Source: Strigamia acuminata
Taxonomy: Eukaryota; Arthropoda; Chilopoda; Geophilomorpha; Linotaeniidae
Assembly: GCA_949358305.1 (NCBI GenBank)
Contig: OX442314.1
Span: 55,065,369-55,129,368, forward strand
DNA length: 64,000 bases
Direction of reading: 5' to 3'
Under the pieces are notes generated by a model. The model had not been told where the DNA came from and did no database searches. It saw only the letters and a list, made by a program, of their open reading frames with translations. A program made the translations under genes and the position numbers. Positions 62,034 through 64,000 of the stretch are shown one piece after another. The first letter of the stretch is position 1. The number at the start of each line of letters is the position of its first letter.

Positions 62034-64000
62034 ATGGCATTACGTAAAACATGGGGACCATTAGACCCCGCTTGCATCGCTCGTGGCGGGATATTTCGAG
62101 GCGCGCTGCCCGAATTTTACCGACGATGTTTCGGCGAAGACGCCGACCCTTGGCGCCTGCGAATACTACATTCCCGATGCATCGCCCGACGTTGGGTACG
62201 AGACTGTACGCTCCTGGACACGTTCCCGGAGGGGATGCGCGAAGGCATCGCCACAGAGTTAGCTCGTGACGAGGACCCGAAATCGCCAATTTTCCACCCC
62301 GGATTGTCAAGTCAGTACACTGGCACTCCGGCGGAGGAACACGTGCTGCATGCGTGGCGAGCAGCCGAGACAGAAGAGGCCCGTGAGGCCATCTATCAGC
62401 AGTATAGACAACAGCTGGTGGATACCGCTGCGGCAGTGGCCGAGCGCATCCTCCAAAACGAGGGGATGACCGCGGATGATATTCATCTGTGGTTTGAGAG
62501 GCTGCGATTGGGAGAGAGTACGCCCCAGTGGAGACCTCGGATGGGAATTTTAACGTCCCAAGCCGAGATGTGGCAGCTCCACCACCTGGGGATTTTGGGG
62601 CCCAAAAGCAGCTACCCGCGGAAGCGCAAGCGCTCCAAAGGCGCCGGGAACAGCCAGTCGCGTTCCCCGGTGACAGCCAAGAAGCAGCGTGTCACTCAAA
62701 ACACGACTGAAGGCAACGAAGCTGGGCCATCCACTAGTACGGTGCGTGACCCTTCGCAGTATTCCCGACCGCGAATTTTCGTAAACCGTCAGATTAAAGA
62801 CGGTAAGGAGTGCAAGGAGGTTTGGATGTCTGGTGACGAAGAGCGAGTCTCTCGTCCCAGCACTTCTAGACGTCCGCTGACTCATCGCGAGCAGCGGAAA
62901 AAAGATCGCAAGGAGCGATACTTCGCGAGGTGCGAAGCTCGGGGCCGTCCCATCCCCGAACCCGCCTACATCTCCAAGAGAGCGGGTCGACGAAGTGGTA
63001 GCCAGTCAGGTGAGCGAAACGTCCCAGCGACAGATACGCGGGACCTTCGCGAGATTCTGACTCAGATGAAGCGGACGAAACTGACACGTTTCGATCCCGC
63101 GATGAAACACGCCAGGAAGATGGGTGTTGTCACCGACGGAATGGTGACCCCACACGAGGTGGCAAGGTGGCTCGCAGACTACATAAATTCGCGACCACGA
63201 CCCGATGGCATGCCAACCGCCATCGTGCAGCCCTCCAGCTCCGAACAACATCTCCCGGCGCCCCAAGTCGCAATGACTGGGGTGCAGACGACGGAGACGC
63301 CACCACCGCCGACGCAGCCGCCACCACCGCTGCCGACGCCGACGCTGCCGACCAAGACGCAGCCGCCTCCGGACCTGCCGCCACCGTCGTTGTTGAATTC
63401 GAGCGATCCGCCGGATTTACCCACCGACCGCTCAGTCCCTCTCCCCGTTGGACAGAGCATTATGCAGGAATGTCGAGCCAATTTGACCGACATTTACAGG
63501 CCGAGCCGACCCCGACCCGGTTCCTCGGCCCTGTTCTTCGAGAGGCGAGACGAAGAAGCGCGACTCGCGAGAGAAGCCGCCAACCCGACTATCTCCGAGC
63601 TCTCAGCGTTTCGCTTCGTGATGGAAGACCCAAGAGTCTCTGCGCCCGCCTTGCGAGGTGTGGATCAGGCCCAGCGATATTTCATCGAATGGGCAACGGC
63701 GATGATGAGTAAGCTCTCGTGCGCCTTCACTGCGGATTCAGAGCGAGCGAATCCAGTGAATCGTCGCAGCCTACAGCTATCATTGACCAAGGTCATGATG
63801 CAGCTGCTAACCCCAGCACTCTTCGGAGAAGGGCGTCAGGCGATGGCCGCATGGTCTGTCGTGGACAGAGAGGGTGTACAGGTTCCCCGTGCACTCCTCG
63901 CAGAGTGGAGCTCCATTCTGCCCGACCCTGTGTTGACTCGGTACGAGCTAACCAGGGATGTGGTAAACCCCGAATTCGAGGGGTACAAGTTGCGAAGCAC
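62034..64000 (+). CDS. Gypsy ORF3, right copy (partial, cut by window end)
   Basis: The same protein as at 48166-50931, open for all 655 codons in the window. Coordinates map without net indel. Amino-acid differences from the left copy include V149D, N440T, L469P, A477M and L493P, the last three close together in and after the proline-rich segment. The start is at the ATG right after CCTTCCAG. By comparison with the left copy its stop, polypurine tract and the 3' LTR should lie at about 64.8 kb, outside the window. Confidence 0.85.
   Translation, partial: MALRKTWGPLDPACIARGGIFRGALPEFYRRCFGEDADPWRLRILHSRCIARRWVRDCTLLDTFPEGMREGIATELARDEDPKSPIFHPGLSSQYTGTPAEEHVLHAWRAAETEEAREAIYQQYRQQLVDTAAAVAERILQNEGMTADDIHLWFERLRLGESTPQWRPRMGILTSQAEMWQLHHLGILGPKSSYPRKRKRSKGAGNSQSRSPVTAKKQRVTQNTTEGNEAGPSTSTVRDPSQYSRPRIFVNRQIKDGKECKEVWMSGDEERVSRPSTSRRPLTHREQRKKDRKERYFARCEARGRPIPEPAYISKRAGRRSGSQSGERNVPATDTRDLREILTQMKRTKLTRFDPAMKHARKMGVVTDGMVTPHEVARWLADYINSRPRPDGMPTAIVQPSSSEQHLPAPQVAMTGVQTTETPPPPTQPPPPLPTPTLPTKTQPPPDLPPPSLLNSSDPPDLPTDRSVPLPVGQSIMQECRANLTDIYRPSRPRPGSSALFFERRDEEARLAREAANPTISELSAFRFVMEDPRVSAPALRGVDQAQRYFIEWATAMMSKLSCAFTADSERANPVNRRSLQLSLTKVMMQLLTPALFGEGRQAMAAWSVVDREGVQVPRALLAEWSSILPDPVLTRYELTRDVVNPEFEGYKLRS

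Noticed and set aside
1-64000. tRNA or rRNA genes
   Set aside because: No A-box/B-box pairs or rRNA cores were recognised by eye; a covariance-model scan would be needed to exclude small RNAs.

Overview
The window looks like a repeat-rich, AT-rich arthropod nuclear genome, possibly crustacean or hemimetabolous insect. The signs are split genes with GT-AG introns, a spliced NR2C (TR2/TR4, Hr78-like) nuclear receptor, a DUF4806 gene, THAP/P-type transposons, DIRS and Ty3/gypsy relics, and a degenerate CCTAA (TTAGG-type telomere-like) tract. No bacterial-type operons are present. Lineage below arthropod is inference.

Layout. 1-13 kb is a graveyard of fragments: gypsy gag and pol pieces, a solo gypsy LTR with target-site duplication (TSD) CGTT, a DIRS-like RT relic, a Tudor-domain exon pair, THAP/P-transposase relics, and an exact 40-bp-arm inverted repeat. 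13.68-17.17 kb is an apparently complete P-element-like transposon, with TIRs, an 8-bp TSD and a five-exon THAP transposase that is open across all joins. 17.8-24.6 kb holds an intronless PABPN1-like gene with an unfamiliar N-terminal domain, a damaged C2H2 zinc-finger gene, a PABPN1-like pseudogene split by a 1.74-kb LTR-type insertion (TSD TGGT), and a four-exon DUF4806 gene. 25-33.7 kb has more gypsy relics and a pair of long, diverged direct repeats. 33.7-43.6 kb is the NR2C locus: eight coding exons are resolved, the 5' coding end is not. Its introns carry a hAT-like non-autonomous element, a foldback element and many short tandem repeats. 43.6-47.1 kb is low-complexity DNA, including a 20-bp minisatellite of about 40 units and the telomere-like tract.

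47.1-64.0 kb holds two nearly identical copies of one very large gypsy-type retrotransposon. The right copy (plus strand) has a 5' LTR, a tRNA-Pro-like primer site, a 1027-residue Gag, a -1 frameshift signal, Pol (protease-RT-RNase H-integrase), a 1.4-kb spacer, and a large third ORF running off the window. The left copy (minus strand) is only the last third: spacer, complete 921-residue third ORF, polypurine tract and 3' LTR. It is joined head-to-head to the 5' LTR of the right copy. Mapping left onto right predicts a 3' LTR just past the window end and a total length near 13.5 kb.

The most novel part is the region downstream of pol. The third ORF sits where env would be but has no signal peptide or membrane segment; it is proline-rich with a basic nuclear-localisation-type cluster. 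A strong splice acceptor sits exactly at its ATG. An upstream 37-codon acidic ORF with a good Kozak context has a potential donor in the matching phase. Three tandem hairpins with the same ACCCGT/ACGGGT stem precede them. This may be a separately expressed accessory module of the element.
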